Counted from the stretch's first letter, positions 26,471 through 34,588 are shown. The stretch: DNA of 64,000 nucleotides from Vreelandella lutescens (GCF_014640815.1 NZ_BMHM01000004.1:434001-498000), one strand, 5' to 3'. Notes: a model not told the origin generated them from the sequence alone. A program made the numbers and translations.

Positions 26471-27358
26471 ATGTATAGAGTGCTAGCGCAGTGGTGGGTA
26501 GGGCTGCTGATAATGGTTTGGGCGGCTTCGTCGGCGATGGCTTCAGAGATCAACACCCTTCAGCGGCTGAGCGACACGGGCACGCTACGCGTGGGTTATG
26601 GCGACACCGCGCCTTTCTCTTACGAAGATGAAGAGGGCAATGTGCTGGGGTACTCCATTGAGCTATGCCGGCGGGTGGCGGCGCAGTTACAGCAGCAGCT
26701 TAACCTGCCGACACTGGATATTGAGTACGTTTTCCGGACCCCTGGGAACCGGGTTCAACTGTTAAACAGCGGCGTGATCGATATTGAGTGCAATGCCAGT
26801 ACCAATAATGCGGAGCGCAGGCGCAGTGCCGACTTTTCACTTAGCCACTTTTTTGTCTCCGTAAGGTTTGTCTCCCTCAAAGAGAATCATTTTTTTACCT
26901 TGCAGGACCTCGCTGGGCGCAGCGTGAGTGTGGCGCGAGGCACGGTGAATGTGGGGCAAATCAACCAAGCTAACCGCGAACAGCAGCTCAACCTTTCCGT
27001 CGTACCGGTTGAAACCCTCCAAGAAGCCTTCGATTTAGTCACCGAAGGCCGTGTTGCCGCCTTTGCCATGGACGATATTCTGCTCAGCACGATGATAGCG
27101 GCGTCCAATGACCCTTCTGCCTACGCGCTCTCAGAAGAGGCCATCACCGCAGAAGAGCCGCTTGGCTTACTGATGCGCCGTGGCGACCAGCCATTTGTGG
27201 AACAGGTCAACCAAGCGCTGCGTGAGATTTATCAGCGAGGAGAAATGCTCGAGCTGTATGAACGATGGTTCCAGCAGCCGTTACCCGGTAAAGGCATCAC
27301 GTTGAATGTGCCCATAAGCGAGACGCTCGCGCAGTATTTTATCAATCCGCAGGGGTAG
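26471..27358 (+). CDS. GltI-like periplasmic amino acid-binding protein (SBP family 3), copy 2
   Basis: 295 residues, paralogous to the gene 12 bp upstream. Signal peptide LIMVWAASSAMAS, then VGYGDTAPFSYEDEEGNVLG, NRVQLLNSGVIDIECNASTN then NAERRRSADFS, AFAMDDILL and ERWFQQPLP. These follow the E. coli GltI layout more closely than copy 1, notably the CNASTNNAERR segment. Two tandem binding proteins with one sensor cyclase and no transporter suggest discrimination between two ligands, or a ligand and an antagonist. Confidence 0.85.
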   Translation: MYRVLAQWWVGLLIMVWAASSAMASEINTLQRLSDTGTLRVGYGDTAPFSYEDEEGNVLGYSIELCRRVAAQLQQQLNLPTLDIEYVFRTPGNRVQLLNSGVIDIECNASTNNAERRRSADFSLSHFFVSVRFVSLKENHFFTLQDLAGRSVSVARGTVNVGQINQANREQQLNLSVVPVETLQEAFDLVTEGRVAAFAMDDILLSTMIAASNDPSAYALSEEAITAEEPLGLLMRRGDQPFVEQVNQALREIYQRGEMLELYERWFQQPLPGKGITLNVPISETLAQYFINPQG

Positions 27359-27367
27359 TTAGTGTTT

Positions 27368-27390
27368 GGAAAAGCCGCCCAAGAGCGGCA
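27368..27390 (-). terminator. Hairpin terminator for the nrt operon
   Basis: Read leftward, GCCGC (27389-27385) pairs with GCGGC (27378-27374) across a six-base loop and is followed by TTTT. It lies in the 52-bp gap between the convergent binding-protein gene and nrtD. Confidence 0.45.
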
Positions 27391-27410
27391 ATGACAGGCC
27401 TTAACAGCAA

Positions 27411-28262
27411 TCAAGCGCGCGCTTTTTTGGCCGGGGCAGCACCCGCTGTTTTCTCGCGTCGTTCGGCCAAATGTTCCACTTTGCGCTGTTTTTCGTAGAG
27501 AAAACGCAGTACTTCCTGGCGGTAGCGGTTGTAGCGTGGGTCGTCGGCTAAGGTAATGCGGTTGCGCGGGCGAGGCAGGTCAATCTCAAGGATTTCGCCA
27601 ATACGCGCGGACGGGCCGTTGGTGAGCATGACAATTCGGTCGGAAAGCAGCACGGCTTCGTCCACATCATGGGTAATCATGATGACTGTATTACCAAGCT
27701 CGTCTTGAATGCGCATGACCTCTTCTTGCAGGTGGGCGCGGGTCAGGGCATCCAATGCGCCAAATGGCTCATCCAGTAGCAGCACCTTGGGTTCCATGGC
27801 AAGCGCACGGGCAATGCCGACGCGCTGTTTCATACCGCCGGAAATCTCTGAGGGGCGCTTATTGAGGGCGTGAGACATGCCCACCATCTCTAGGTTTTTA
27901 AGAATCCAGGCGTGGCGCTCGGCCTTGGTTTTACTGCGGGCAAAGGTTTTATTCACCGCCAGCGCGACGTTTTCGTAGACGGTGAGCCAGGGCAGTAACG
28001 AGTGGTTTTGAAACACCACGCTGCGGTCTGGCCCCGGCGCATTGACTTCCTTGCCATCCAGAATGACCGCCCCTGATGTTGAGGAGGTAAGCCCCGCGAT
28101 AATATTGAGCAACGTCGACTTTCCGCAGCCCGAATGGCCAATAATCGAAATGTACTCACCCTTGGCAACGCCCAGGTCGATCTCTTTGAGTACGTTGGTG
28201 GTCGCACCTTTGGTAACAAAGGTCATATCCACCTGCTCAACGCTTAAGTAGTGTGATGCCAT
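27411..28262 (-). CDS. nrtD: Nitrate-type ABC transporter ATP-binding protein
   Basis: About 284 residues of ABC ATPase: Walker A GHSGCGKST, Q-loop VVFQNHSLLPWLTVYENVAL, signature ISGGMKQRVGIARALAMEPK, Walker B VLLLDEPFGALDALTR, and the H-loop His in MITHDVDEA. The NHSLLPW and DEPFGALDALTR text is typical of NrtD/TauB/SsuB importers. It is third in the nrtA-nrtB-nrtD order. The frame opens at a TTG at 28268; GGGAGG upstream supports ATG 28262. The nitrate assignment rests on the operon leader as well as the protein. Confidence 0.85.
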   Translation of the reverse strand: MASHYLSVEQVDMTFVTKGATTNVLKEIDLGVAKGEYISIIGHSGCGKSTLLNIIAGLTSSTSGAVILDGKEVNAPGPDRSVVFQNHSLLPWLTVYENVALAVNKTFARSKTKAERHAWILKNLEMVGMSHALNKRPSEISGGMKQRVGIARALAMEPKVLLLDEPFGALDALTRAHLQEEVMRIQDELGNTVIMITHDVDEAVLLSDRIVMLTNGPSARIGEILEIDLPRPRNRITLADDPRYNRYRQEVLRFLYEKQRKVEHLAERREKTAGAAPAKKARA

Positions 28263-28277
28263 GATCAAACCTCCCGG

Positions 28278-29129
28278 TTAGCTTTGCGTGGTGCCGCGCG
28301 TTACGCGGTTGCCGATAAAGGCCACGATGCGGTCAAGAATAAAGCCCACAATGCCGACGTAGATCAGGGCTAACACGATGTCGCTGAGCATGGAGGCGTT
28401 CCAGGCGTCCCAAATGAAGAAGCCAATGCCGACACCGCCAATCAACATTTCTGCGGCCACGATGGCCAGCCACGAGAGCCCCACGCCGATACGCAGGCCG
28501 GAGAAAATATACGGGGCGGCAGCGGGCAGCATGATGCGGGTAAAGTACTCCATGCCGTTAAGACGAATCACCCGCGAGACGTTGCGGTAATCTTCTGGAA
28601 TGTTGCGCACGCCCACCGAGGTATTAATGATGATGGGCCAGATCGCTGTGATGAAAATTACGAAAATGGCGGAGGGGTTGCTGTCCTGAAAACCGGCCAG
28701 TGAAATCGGCAGCCAGGCCAGCGGTGGCACGGTACGCAGTACCTGAAACACGGGGTCGAGCCCTCGTAGTGCCCAGGTAGACTGCCCCACCAATACGCCG
28801 AGGCTGATACCGGCCACTACGGCTAGCAGGTAGCCGTACGCGACGCGCTCTAAGCTTGCCAATACTTGCCAGCCCATGCCTTTGTCATTGCCGCCATAGT
28901 CATAGAACGGGTTAACGATCAGCTCCCACGTATCGCTCAGCACTTGTGAGGGGGCGGGAAGGGCGGCACCGGGGCTTGAGCATAGCGCCTCCCAAATGCC
29001 GATGAGAATTGCCAATATCACCACCGGTGGCAGGATGTTTTTCACCAGCGTGTCCCGTAGGCGGGTAACCAGGGGGTGGGTGCCAAGGACCGGCTTAGCC
29101 AGCGTTTCTGTGCGCGTTGATGTCGTCAT
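28278..29129 (-). CDS. nrtB: Nitrate-type ABC transporter permease
   Basis: 283 residues with about six membrane helices and the BPD_transp_1 EAA-type loop (SRVIRLNGMEYFTRIMLPAAAP). Residues GISLGVLVGQSTWALRGLDP and VLRTVPPLAWLPISL follow NrtB-type permeases. It forms the inner-membrane pore energised by the adjacent ATPase (16-bp gap) and fed by the NrtA-like protein. Related permeases carry taurine, sulfonates or bicarbonate; context favours nitrate/nitrite. Confidence 0.85.
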   Translation of the reverse strand: MTTSTRTETLAKPVLGTHPLVTRLRDTLVKNILPPVVILAILIGIWEALCSSPGAALPAPSQVLSDTWELIVNPFYDYGGNDKGMGWQVLASLERVAYGYLLAVVAGISLGVLVGQSTWALRGLDPVFQVLRTVPPLAWLPISLAGFQDSNPSAIFVIFITAIWPIIINTSVGVRNIPEDYRNVSRVIRLNGMEYFTRIMLPAAAPYIFSGLRIGVGLSWLAIVAAEMLIGGVGIGFFIWDAWNASMLSDIVLALIYVGIVGFILDRIVAFIGNRVTRGTTQS

Positions 29130-29153
29130 GGTCAGTCTCCCAGGCAGCGTGGC

Positions 29154-30458
29154 TTAGGCCAGTGCCTTGATCTCCAGGCTATCGAGGTAGGCTTGCGGGT
29201 TTTCCGGGTCGAAGACTTTGCCGTCGAACAGCGTCTCAACGCCACGAGAGGTGGAGTCAGGAATATCCGCAGAGGCCACACCCAGGGCTTGAGCGGCTTC
29301 GCGCCATAGGTCTTCACGGTTGACTTGGTCAATCAAAGCCGCGCTATCGAAGTCTTGTGGTAAGTAGCCCCAGCGCTTGTTCTCGGTCAAAAACCACAGG
29401 TCATGGCTCTTGAACGGGTAGGAGGCGTGCTTATCCCAGTAGCGCATCATGTGCGGATGATTCTCCACCACGCGCCCGGTGCCGTAATCAAAGTTGCCCT
29501 GAATGCGGTCAATCAAGTCGGCGTAGGGGGCGTGAATCCAGCGGCGGCGTGAGCAAATCTGCGCCATTTCTTCATGGTTTGCGGGGTCTTCACACCACAT
29601 CTGCGCTTCCATAATGGCCATCAGCAGCGCTTTGGTGGCGTTGGGGTTGGCTTCGACATAGTCGCTGCGCATGGCGAAGGCTTTTTCTGGGTGGTCGTTC
29701 CACAGCTCGCCGGTGGTGTTGGCGGTGTAGCCGATGCCTTGGTTAATCAACTGCTGATTCCAGGGCTCGCAGACACAGAAGGTGTCCATGCTGCCCACGC
29801 GCATATTGGCGACCATTTGGGCGGGGGGAATGGTAATGGTGGAGATATCGCGGTTAGGGTCGATACCGCCTGCGGCCATCCAGTAGCGAATCCACATATC
29901 GTGGGTGCCGCCGGGGAAGGTCATGGCCGCGCTCACCTCACTGCCGCCACTGCGTTTTGCTGCCAGTGCCTGGGCAAATTCACGGGTATCGAGCCCGACT
30001 TTAAGGTCAGCGTACTCATCGCCCACCGAGATGCACTGCCCGTTGAGGTTAAGGCGCGCCAGAATGCTCATGGGCACGGGAATGTTATTGGGCGTCATCG
30101 CACCGCTGGCGATCAGGTAAGGCATGGGGGTCAAAATGTGCGCCCCATCAATACCATTGCGTTGAGAACCGAGTACCAAGTTGTCTCGGGTGGTGCCCCA
30201 GGAAGATTGCTTGAGGACTTCCACATCGGTCATGCCGTGCTTGGCAAAAAATCCTTTTTCATCCGCGACAAACAGCGGCGCTGCATCCGTTAGCGCAATA
30301 AAGCCGAGTTTGGCCGAGGTAGTCTCCGGCGTTCCGCTGGCAAAGGCCCAGCTCACGGGTAGACTGCTTAACAGCGCGGAGCCGCCCACCACCGCCGCAG
30401 AGCTTTTAAGAAAGTGACGTCGTTCAGGTGAGTGAGATGAAGAAGTTTTTTTGCTCAT
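29154..30458 (-). CDS. nrtA: Nitrate-type ABC transporter substrate-binding protein with Tat signal
   Basis: 434 residues. The N-terminus has a twin-arginine signal, PERRHFLKSSAAVVGGSALL, so export is by Tat. The mature part follows NrtA/CmpA proteins: KLGFIALTDAAPLFVADEKG, LKQSSWGTTRDNLVLG, DGAHILTPMPYLIASG and CEPWNQQLI. The frame opens further upstream at 30500, but AGGA before ATG 30458 and the Tat motif position support this start, just after the leader terminator. First gene of nrtABD; expression is probably controlled by sigma-54 and antitermination. Confidence 0.88.
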   Translation of the reverse strand: MSKKTSSSHSPERRHFLKSSAAVVGGSALLSSLPVSWAFASGTPETTSAKLGFIALTDAAPLFVADEKGFFAKHGMTDVEVLKQSSWGTTRDNLVLGSQRNGIDGAHILTPMPYLIASGAMTPNNIPVPMSILARLNLNGQCISVGDEYADLKVGLDTREFAQALAAKRSGGSEVSAAMTFPGGTHDMWIRYWMAAGGIDPNRDISTITIPPAQMVANMRVGSMDTFCVCEPWNQQLINQGIGYTANTTGELWNDHPEKAFAMRSDYVEANPNATKALLMAIMEAQMWCEDPANHEEMAQICSRRRWIHAPYADLIDRIQGNFDYGTGRVVENHPHMMRYWDKHASYPFKSHDLWFLTENKRWGYLPQDFDSAALIDQVNREDLWREAAQALGVASADIPDSTSRGVETLFDGKVFDPENPQAYLDSLEIKALA

Positions 30459-30486
30459 GACACAGTTCCTGCCCTTTGGAGACGAA

Positions 30487-30581
30487 AACGGCGTCTGCAA
30501 TTAAGCCCTTCTGAGAAGGACCATTGCAGACGCCGTTGTCTGTTAATCATCGTTTTTATGGCTGAACCCACGTTGGCTCAG
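30487..30581 (-). promoter_or_regulatory. ANTAR-type (NasR/NasT) antitermination leader upstream of nrtA
   Basis: Read leftward. P1 at 30581-30562 has stem CTGAGCC/GGTTCAG with hexaloop AACGTG. After a 19-nt linker, P2 at 30542-30527 has stem CAGAC/GTCTG with hexaloop AACGGC. Both loops have A at position 1 and G at position 4, the hallmark of ANTAR-protein targets. P2 overlaps the 5' arm of a 15-bp perfect terminator stem (30537-30523 with 30501-30487) followed by TTTTCG. P2 and the terminator are therefore mutually exclusive. The nrtA start lies 28 nt beyond. No ANTAR gene is in the window. Confidence 0.85.
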
Positions 30582-30594
30582 GCAATAAGCAATT

Positions 30595-30610
30595 TGCAGC
30601 TTGTATGCCA
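30595..30610 (-). promoter_or_regulatory. Sigma-54 promoter candidate for nrtABD
   Basis: Read leftward, TGGCATACAAGCTGCA has GG and GC exactly ten bases apart and matches TGGCA and TGCA of the -24/-12 consensus. The predicted start, near 30584, falls three bases before hairpin P1 of the leader. This spacing supports both calls. Sigma-54 control would fit nitrogen-limited induction through NtrC. Confidence 0.65.
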
Positions 30611-30757
30611 ATACGCCTTGCCCAGGGCAGGAAAGGTCTACCTTTCAATGGGTTGATAGAAATGGGAGGAAAGGGGCAGGGATATGCCAGCGATGGCTTA
30701 TTGTGCGACGCAGCGTAGAAATGGTGCGGTTTTGATCAACATGCACCAAAACAGCCA

Positions 30758-30791
30758 CGCCCCGGGCCTTTGCGAAAGAGTCCCTGGGGCG
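30758..30791 (-). terminator. Possible terminator after the iron-type binding protein gene
   Basis: Read leftward, CGCCCCAGGG (30791-30782) pairs with CCCGGGGCG (30766-30758) with one bulge, and a TTTT run occurs about nine bases later. It would separate the binding-protein gene from the nrt promoter. The remaining sequence down to 30611 holds no gene I can support. Confidence 0.4.
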
Positions 30792-30810
30792 AGCACGTTC
30801 TAGGGGGGAG

Positions 30811-31668
30811 TTAAGGCTGTGTGGCCAGAGCGCTGACCACTTCGTCAATTTGTAGCGCCAGGCTTTGTAGGCCGCTGCCAGAGAGGTACCACAGGGCCGG
30901 TGTCAGCAGCACCAGCTGTGATTCTGCACCTGCGTCCGCTAGGGTGGCACGCAGCTGATCGGCGTCTGCGGGCTCATCGCCAATGGCGGCGCTGCGGTCG
31001 ATCAGGAGCACTATTTCGGGGTTGATCTCGGCAATGGCGTCAGCGGAAAGCGGCGTAAAGGTGCGTTCACCGCGTACTTCGGGAGTCACGCTCTCGGGCA
31101 TCTCCAGCGCGGCAATGCCCAGCACCTGATGCACCACCGGGTGTTGGTTCAGCATCAGGTTGCCGCCATTGTGCGTGACGACCAGCGTTGTCGGGGCATC
31201 TTGAAGCGCTTCCCGCTGGCGCTCGATCTCGCTGTTCAGCGTTGTGAGCGCCTCTTCGGCTTCGCTTTCCACGTCTAGCTGGCTGGCCAGTTCGCGCACG
31301 TTGCGCTCAGCGGCAGCAAGATACGCCTCGCCTGACACGCTGGCATCAAATAGTGGGGCAATCTCGCCTAGCTCTTCGGCCCACTCGGCCTGGCGGCCCG
31401 TGTGCACAATCAGCGTGGGGTTGGCGTCTGCTAGCGCTGCCATATCCGGCGAGCGCAGGCCGCCAATATCGGTGTATGCATCGGCGGCATACTGTTCAAG
31501 GTAGCTCGGCAAGCTGGCTTTGGGCACGCCCACTACGTGCTCACTTGCCCCCAGTGCGTCCAGCGTATCCAGGCTGCCTAAATCAAACGTGGCAATGCGC
31601 TGGTCGGCGTTTGCGGCGGCGCTGGTACTGGCCAGCAGTAGCGCAGTGGCGAAGGTCGTTACTTTCAT
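30811..31668 (-). CDS. FepB/FatB-like siderophore or haem ABC binding protein, orphan
   Basis: 285 residues with a Sec signal (TTFATALLLASTSAAANA) and a class III periplasmic-binding fold: RIATFDLGSLDTLDALGASE, then IGGLRSPDMAALADANPTLI, TTLVVTHNGGNLMLN, and FTPLSADAIAEINPEIVLLI. The pattern is that of iron-siderophore or haem binding proteins. No cognate permease or ATPase is adjacent. AAGGGA lies about seven bases before the ATG, and a 3 x 20 bp tandem repeat lies just upstream. Confidence 0.82.
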   Translation of the reverse strand: MKVTTFATALLLASTSAAANADQRIATFDLGSLDTLDALGASEHVVGVPKASLPSYLEQYAADAYTDIGGLRSPDMAALADANPTLIVHTGRQAEWAEELGEIAPLFDASVSGEAYLAAAERNVRELASQLDVESEAEEALTTLNSEIERQREALQDAPTTLVVTHNGGNLMLNQHPVVHQVLGIAALEMPESVTPEVRGERTFTPLSADAIAEINPEIVLLIDRSAAIGDEPADADQLRATLADAGAESQLVLLTPALWYLSGSGLQSLALQIDEVVSALATQP

Positions 31669-31680
31669 GGGAGTCCCTTT

Positions 31681-31740
31681 TTGAGAAACCTAGCTGTCTT
31701 TTGAGAAATACAGCTATCTTTTGAGAAACATAGCTATATG
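31681..31740. repeat. Three tandem 20-bp repeats upstream of the iron-type binding protein gene
   Basis: Units TTGAGAAACCTAGCTGTCTT (31681-31700), then 31701-31720 and 31721-31740, each starting TTGAGAAA and carrying AGCT at positions 12-15. The period is exactly 20 bp with no spacer. The array begins 12 bp upstream of the start codon, in the promoter/leader region. Just beyond it, GATGATGAGAAACTATTGC (minus strand) matches 12 of 19 bases of a Fur box. Operator array or slippage-prone repeat; function inferred. Confidence 0.75.
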
Positions 31741-31809
31741 CAATAGTTTCTCATCATCGCAGCAAGCTAAGGCATTGTCTCGTTTTGCAAAGGGAACGGC
31801 ACGTTGCAG

Positions 31810-31838
31810 AAAATGCGACCGCCTGCGTAGAGGCGGTC
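31810..31838 (-). terminator. Terminator of the pyrimidine catabolic operon
   Basis: Read leftward, GACCGCCT (31838-31831) and AGGCGGTC (31824-31817) form a perfect 8-bp stem around a six-base loop, followed by GCATTTT. It lies 31 bp past the preA stop codon. Confidence 0.65.
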
Positions 31839-31868
31839 GTGGTGGCGCGTCATATAAGCACTCAGGGA

Positions 31869-33212
31869 CTAAGAAGCGACGCGGAAGGGGTTACGCGGGT
31901 CGTTATCCCAGGCGAGGAAGGGTTTGCCGGTTTCCTGAGGCACCATGGTGATGCAGTTCTCTACGGGGCAGGTGATTTGGCACAGGTTGCAGCCCACGCA
32001 CTCGTCTTCGATCACCTCGTAGCGGCGCGCGCCGTCCTGCTCGGTGAGCTTGGCAATCGACTGGTGGGACGTGTCCTCACAGGCGATATAGCAGCGGCCA
32101 CACTCGATGCACAGATCCTGGTCGATATGGGCGATGGTCTTGAAGTTGATGTCCAGATGCTTCCAGTCGGTGGTGTGGGGCACCGCCTTGCGGGAAAACG
32201 CCTCAATGGAGTCGTAGCCTTTTTCCGCCATCCAGCGGGAGAGGCCATCTTTCATCTCCTCTACAATCCTAAAACCGTTGAGCATAGCGGCGGTGCACAC
32301 CTGCACGCTGCCTGCGCCCAGGGCGATAAACTCTGCCGCATCTCGCCAGGTGGATATCCCGCCAATACCAGAAATAGGTAGCGTGGGTGTGGCTGGATCA
32401 CGGGCAATTTCTGCCACCATGTTCAGGGCGATGGGTTTCACGGCGCTGCCGCAGTAGCCGCCGTGGGTGCTCTGATGGCCGACGGTGGGCTTGGCGACCA
32501 TGTTGTCCAGGTCGATGCTGGTGATGGAGTTGATGGTGTTGATCAGCGAGACCGCGTCCGCGCCGCCACGTAGTGCCGCCTGGGCACCCACACGAATATC
32601 GGTGATATTCGGCGTGAGTTTGACGATCACCGGCTTGGAGTAGTGCTTCTTACACCAGTAGGTGACTTTTTCGATCAGATCCGGGTTTTGGCCCACCGCA
32701 GCGCCCATGCCGCGCTCCGGCATGCCGTGGGGGCAGCCCAGGTTAAGCTCGATGCCATCTGCGCCGGTGGCTTCTACCAGCGGCAAGATGTAGGCCCAGG
32801 CTTCCTCGTTACAGGGCACCATGATGGAGACGATTAGCGCCCGGTCGGGCCAATCCTTCTTCACCTGGGTGATCTCTTTGAGGTTGATCTCCAGCGAGCG
32901 GTCGGTAATCAGCTCGATATTGTTAAAGCCGATGACCTCACGGTTTTTGCCGTAGTGGGCAGAGTAGCGGGAGGAGACGTTGACTGCCGCGGGCTCTTCG
33001 CCAAGGGTTTTCCACACCACGCCGCCCCAGCCTGCTTCATAGGCGCGCACGACGTTGTAGGCTTTGTCGGTGGGCGGGGCAGAGGCCAGCCAGAACGGGT
33101 TCGGGGCTTTGATACCGGCAAAATTCACCGACAGATCGACGCCGTTCACCACGCTGTCGCCGCTGTTTTTCTTGCCTGGAAAAGAGAGGGTGTTGAAAGG
33201 CGTGGTGTTCAT
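31869..33212 (-). CDS. preA: NAD-dependent dihydropyrimidine dehydrogenase subunit PreA
   Basis: 447 residues. The FMN-binding dihydroorotate-dehydrogenase-like barrel has PNPFWLASAPPTDKAYNVVR, catalytic Cys160 in NLGCPHGMPERGMG, KLTPNITDI and SGIGGISTWRDA. A C-terminal ferredoxin domain has two [4Fe-4S] motifs, CIECGRCYIAC and CVGCNLCQITCPVEN. It is the large subunit that reduces uracil and thymine to dihydropyrimidines, paired with PreT. Its ATG overlaps the preT stop by 4 bp. It is the last gene of the operon, before a terminator. Confidence 0.93.
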   Translation of the reverse strand: MNTTPFNTLSFPGKKNSGDSVVNGVDLSVNFAGIKAPNPFWLASAPPTDKAYNVVRAYEAGWGGVVWKTLGEEPAAVNVSSRYSAHYGKNREVIGFNNIELITDRSLEINLKEITQVKKDWPDRALIVSIMVPCNEEAWAYILPLVEATGADGIELNLGCPHGMPERGMGAAVGQNPDLIEKVTYWCKKHYSKPVIVKLTPNITDIRVGAQAALRGGADAVSLINTINSITSIDLDNMVAKPTVGHQSTHGGYCGSAVKPIALNMVAEIARDPATPTLPISGIGGISTWRDAAEFIALGAGSVQVCTAAMLNGFRIVEEMKDGLSRWMAEKGYDSIEAFSRKAVPHTTDWKHLDINFKTIAHIDQDLCIECGRCYIACEDTSHQSIAKLTEQDGARRYEVIEDECVGCNLCQITCPVENCITMVPQETGKPFLAWDNDPRNPFRVAS

Positions 33213-34588
33213 GCGGCCTCCTGCTGGGCGGCGAGCGCTTGATGAATGGCGTGAGCCGCCAGCTTGCCGTGCTGCACGGCTTGTACGGTGAGGTCTTGGC
33301 CGGGTTTCACACAGTCGCCGCCAGCATAAACGTTAGGCAGTGAGGTTTGGAACATCTCATTGACGTGAATGCGCTCGCCGTCGCGGGCAAGCTCCGCGGC
33401 AGTGGCGTCGCGTAGGCTTTCGCCCTCGAAGCCTTGGCCGATGGCGGTGAAAACGGCATCCGCCGGAATCTCAAAGAATTCGCCGGTGGGTGTTAATCGC
33501 CCCTCTTGATCGCGGGTGTTAGCAAAGCGCATGCCTGCCACCTGCCCTTGCTCATTCAGCAGAATCTCGTCGGGCTGGGCCCAGGTGATCATGCGCACGC
33601 CGTTGGCCTTGGCGATCTCCTGTTCATGGTCGGTGGCGGACATCGCCTCAGTGCCACGGCGATACACCAGAGTGACCTCTTTGGCCCCCAAACGCGCCAT
33701 TTGCGTGGCCATATCGATCGCGGTGTTACCTGCGCCAATCACGATGCAGCGCTTGGCCACGGCTAGGCTGCCCAGGTCATCGGTCTGGCGCAGGGTTTTG
33801 ATGTAGTCCACCGCAGGCATCAGGCCCGGTGCATCCTCGCCGGTTAGCCCCAGCATACGGCTGGCCCCCAGCCCCAAACCCAGGAATACGCTGTCGTACT
33901 GCTGGCGCAGGGTGTCGAGGGTGAGGTTGTCGCCCAGGCGCTGGCCGTACTGAAGGTCGATGCCGCCGACTTCCAGCAAGAACTCGACTTCTTTACGGGC
34001 AAAGTCATCGGTCATTTTGTAGCGGGCGATACCGTACTCGTTAAGCCCGCCGGGCTTTTGCTCGGCCTCAAACATCGTCACCTGATGGCCCAGCATTGCC
34101 AAGCGATGGGCGCAGGAGAGCCCCGCAGGCCCGGCACCCACCACGGCGACATGGCGGCCAGTGCTGGCGGCGCGTTTAAAGGGGTGGCTCTCAAACTGCA
34201 TGTGATCGGTGGCGTGGCGCTGGAGCAGGCCAATTAATACAGGCTGACACTCGGCGTCGTGGTTACGCACGCAGCTACGCTCGCAGAGAATTTCGGTGGG
34301 GCATACGCGGGCGCAGCTGCCGCCGAGGATATTGGCTTCCAGAATGGTTTCTGCTGCACCATTAATGTTGTTTTCACTGATTTGGCGGATGAAGCTCGGA
34401 ATGTCGATGTCCGATGGGCAGGCTTCGACGCAGGGCGCGTCGAAGCAGTACAGGCAGCGCTGGCTTTCAATGATGGCCTGGCGCGGTGTCAGCGGCGGGT
34501 GCAGGTCGCTGAAATTATGCGCCAACGTCGCTGGGTCGTAGGTGCCGACCTCTTTTGCGCTAGGCAGATGATCAAGTGAATGGGTCAC
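33209..34588 (-). CDS. preT: NAD-dependent dihydropyrimidine dehydrogenase subunit PreT
   Basis: 459 residues of the glutamate-synthase-beta-like family. The N-terminal cysteine-rich [4Fe-4S] domain has CLYCFDAPCVEACP and CARVCPTEILCERSC. Then come FAD-binding VAVVGAGPAGLSCAHRLAML and NAD-binding CIVIGAGNTAIDMATQMARLG, ending in NVYAGGDCVKPGQDLTVQAV. It takes electrons from NADH through FAD and Fe-S clusters to PreA. The start is a GTG at 34588 with GGAG 8 bases upstream. Confidence 0.92.
   Translation of the reverse strand: MTHSLDHLPSAKEVGTYDPATLAHNFSDLHPPLTPRQAIIESQRCLYCFDAPCVEACPSDIDIPSFIRQISENNINGAAETILEANILGGSCARVCPTEILCERSCVRNHDAECQPVLIGLLQRHATDHMQFESHPFKRAASTGRHVAVVGAGPAGLSCAHRLAMLGHQVTMFEAEQKPGGLNEYGIARYKMTDDFARKEVEFLLEVGGIDLQYGQRLGDNLTLDTLRQQYDSVFLGLGLGASRMLGLTGEDAPGLMPAVDYIKTLRQTDDLGSLAVAKRCIVIGAGNTAIDMATQMARLGAKEVTLVYRRGTEAMSATDHEQEIAKANGVRMITWAQPDEILLNEQGQVAGMRFANTRDQEGRLTPTGEFFEIPADAVFTAIGQGFEGESLRDATAAELARDGERIHVNEMFQTSLPNVYAGGDCVKPGQDLTVQAVQHGKLAAHAIHQALAAQQEAA

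Noticed and set aside
30722..30748. TGGTGC and GCACCA half-sites flanking TTGATCAA, about 140 bp upstream of the sigma-54 start, considered as an NtrC enhancer
   Set aside because: The half-sites face the wrong way for the TGCACC-N5-GGTGCA consensus and the spacing is too long, so it is kept only as a weak candidate.
31681..31740. Possible CRISPR array at the 20-bp repeats
   Set aside because: Units are contiguous with no spacers and no cas genes are present; it is a simple tandem repeat.
31869..33212. Loss of a catalytic cysteine in PreA, suspected because the mammalian ACGQ segment is AVGQ here
   Set aside because: Counting from the conserved KLTPN lysine places the catalytic cysteine in NLSCPHG, which is present here as NLGCPHG (Cys160).
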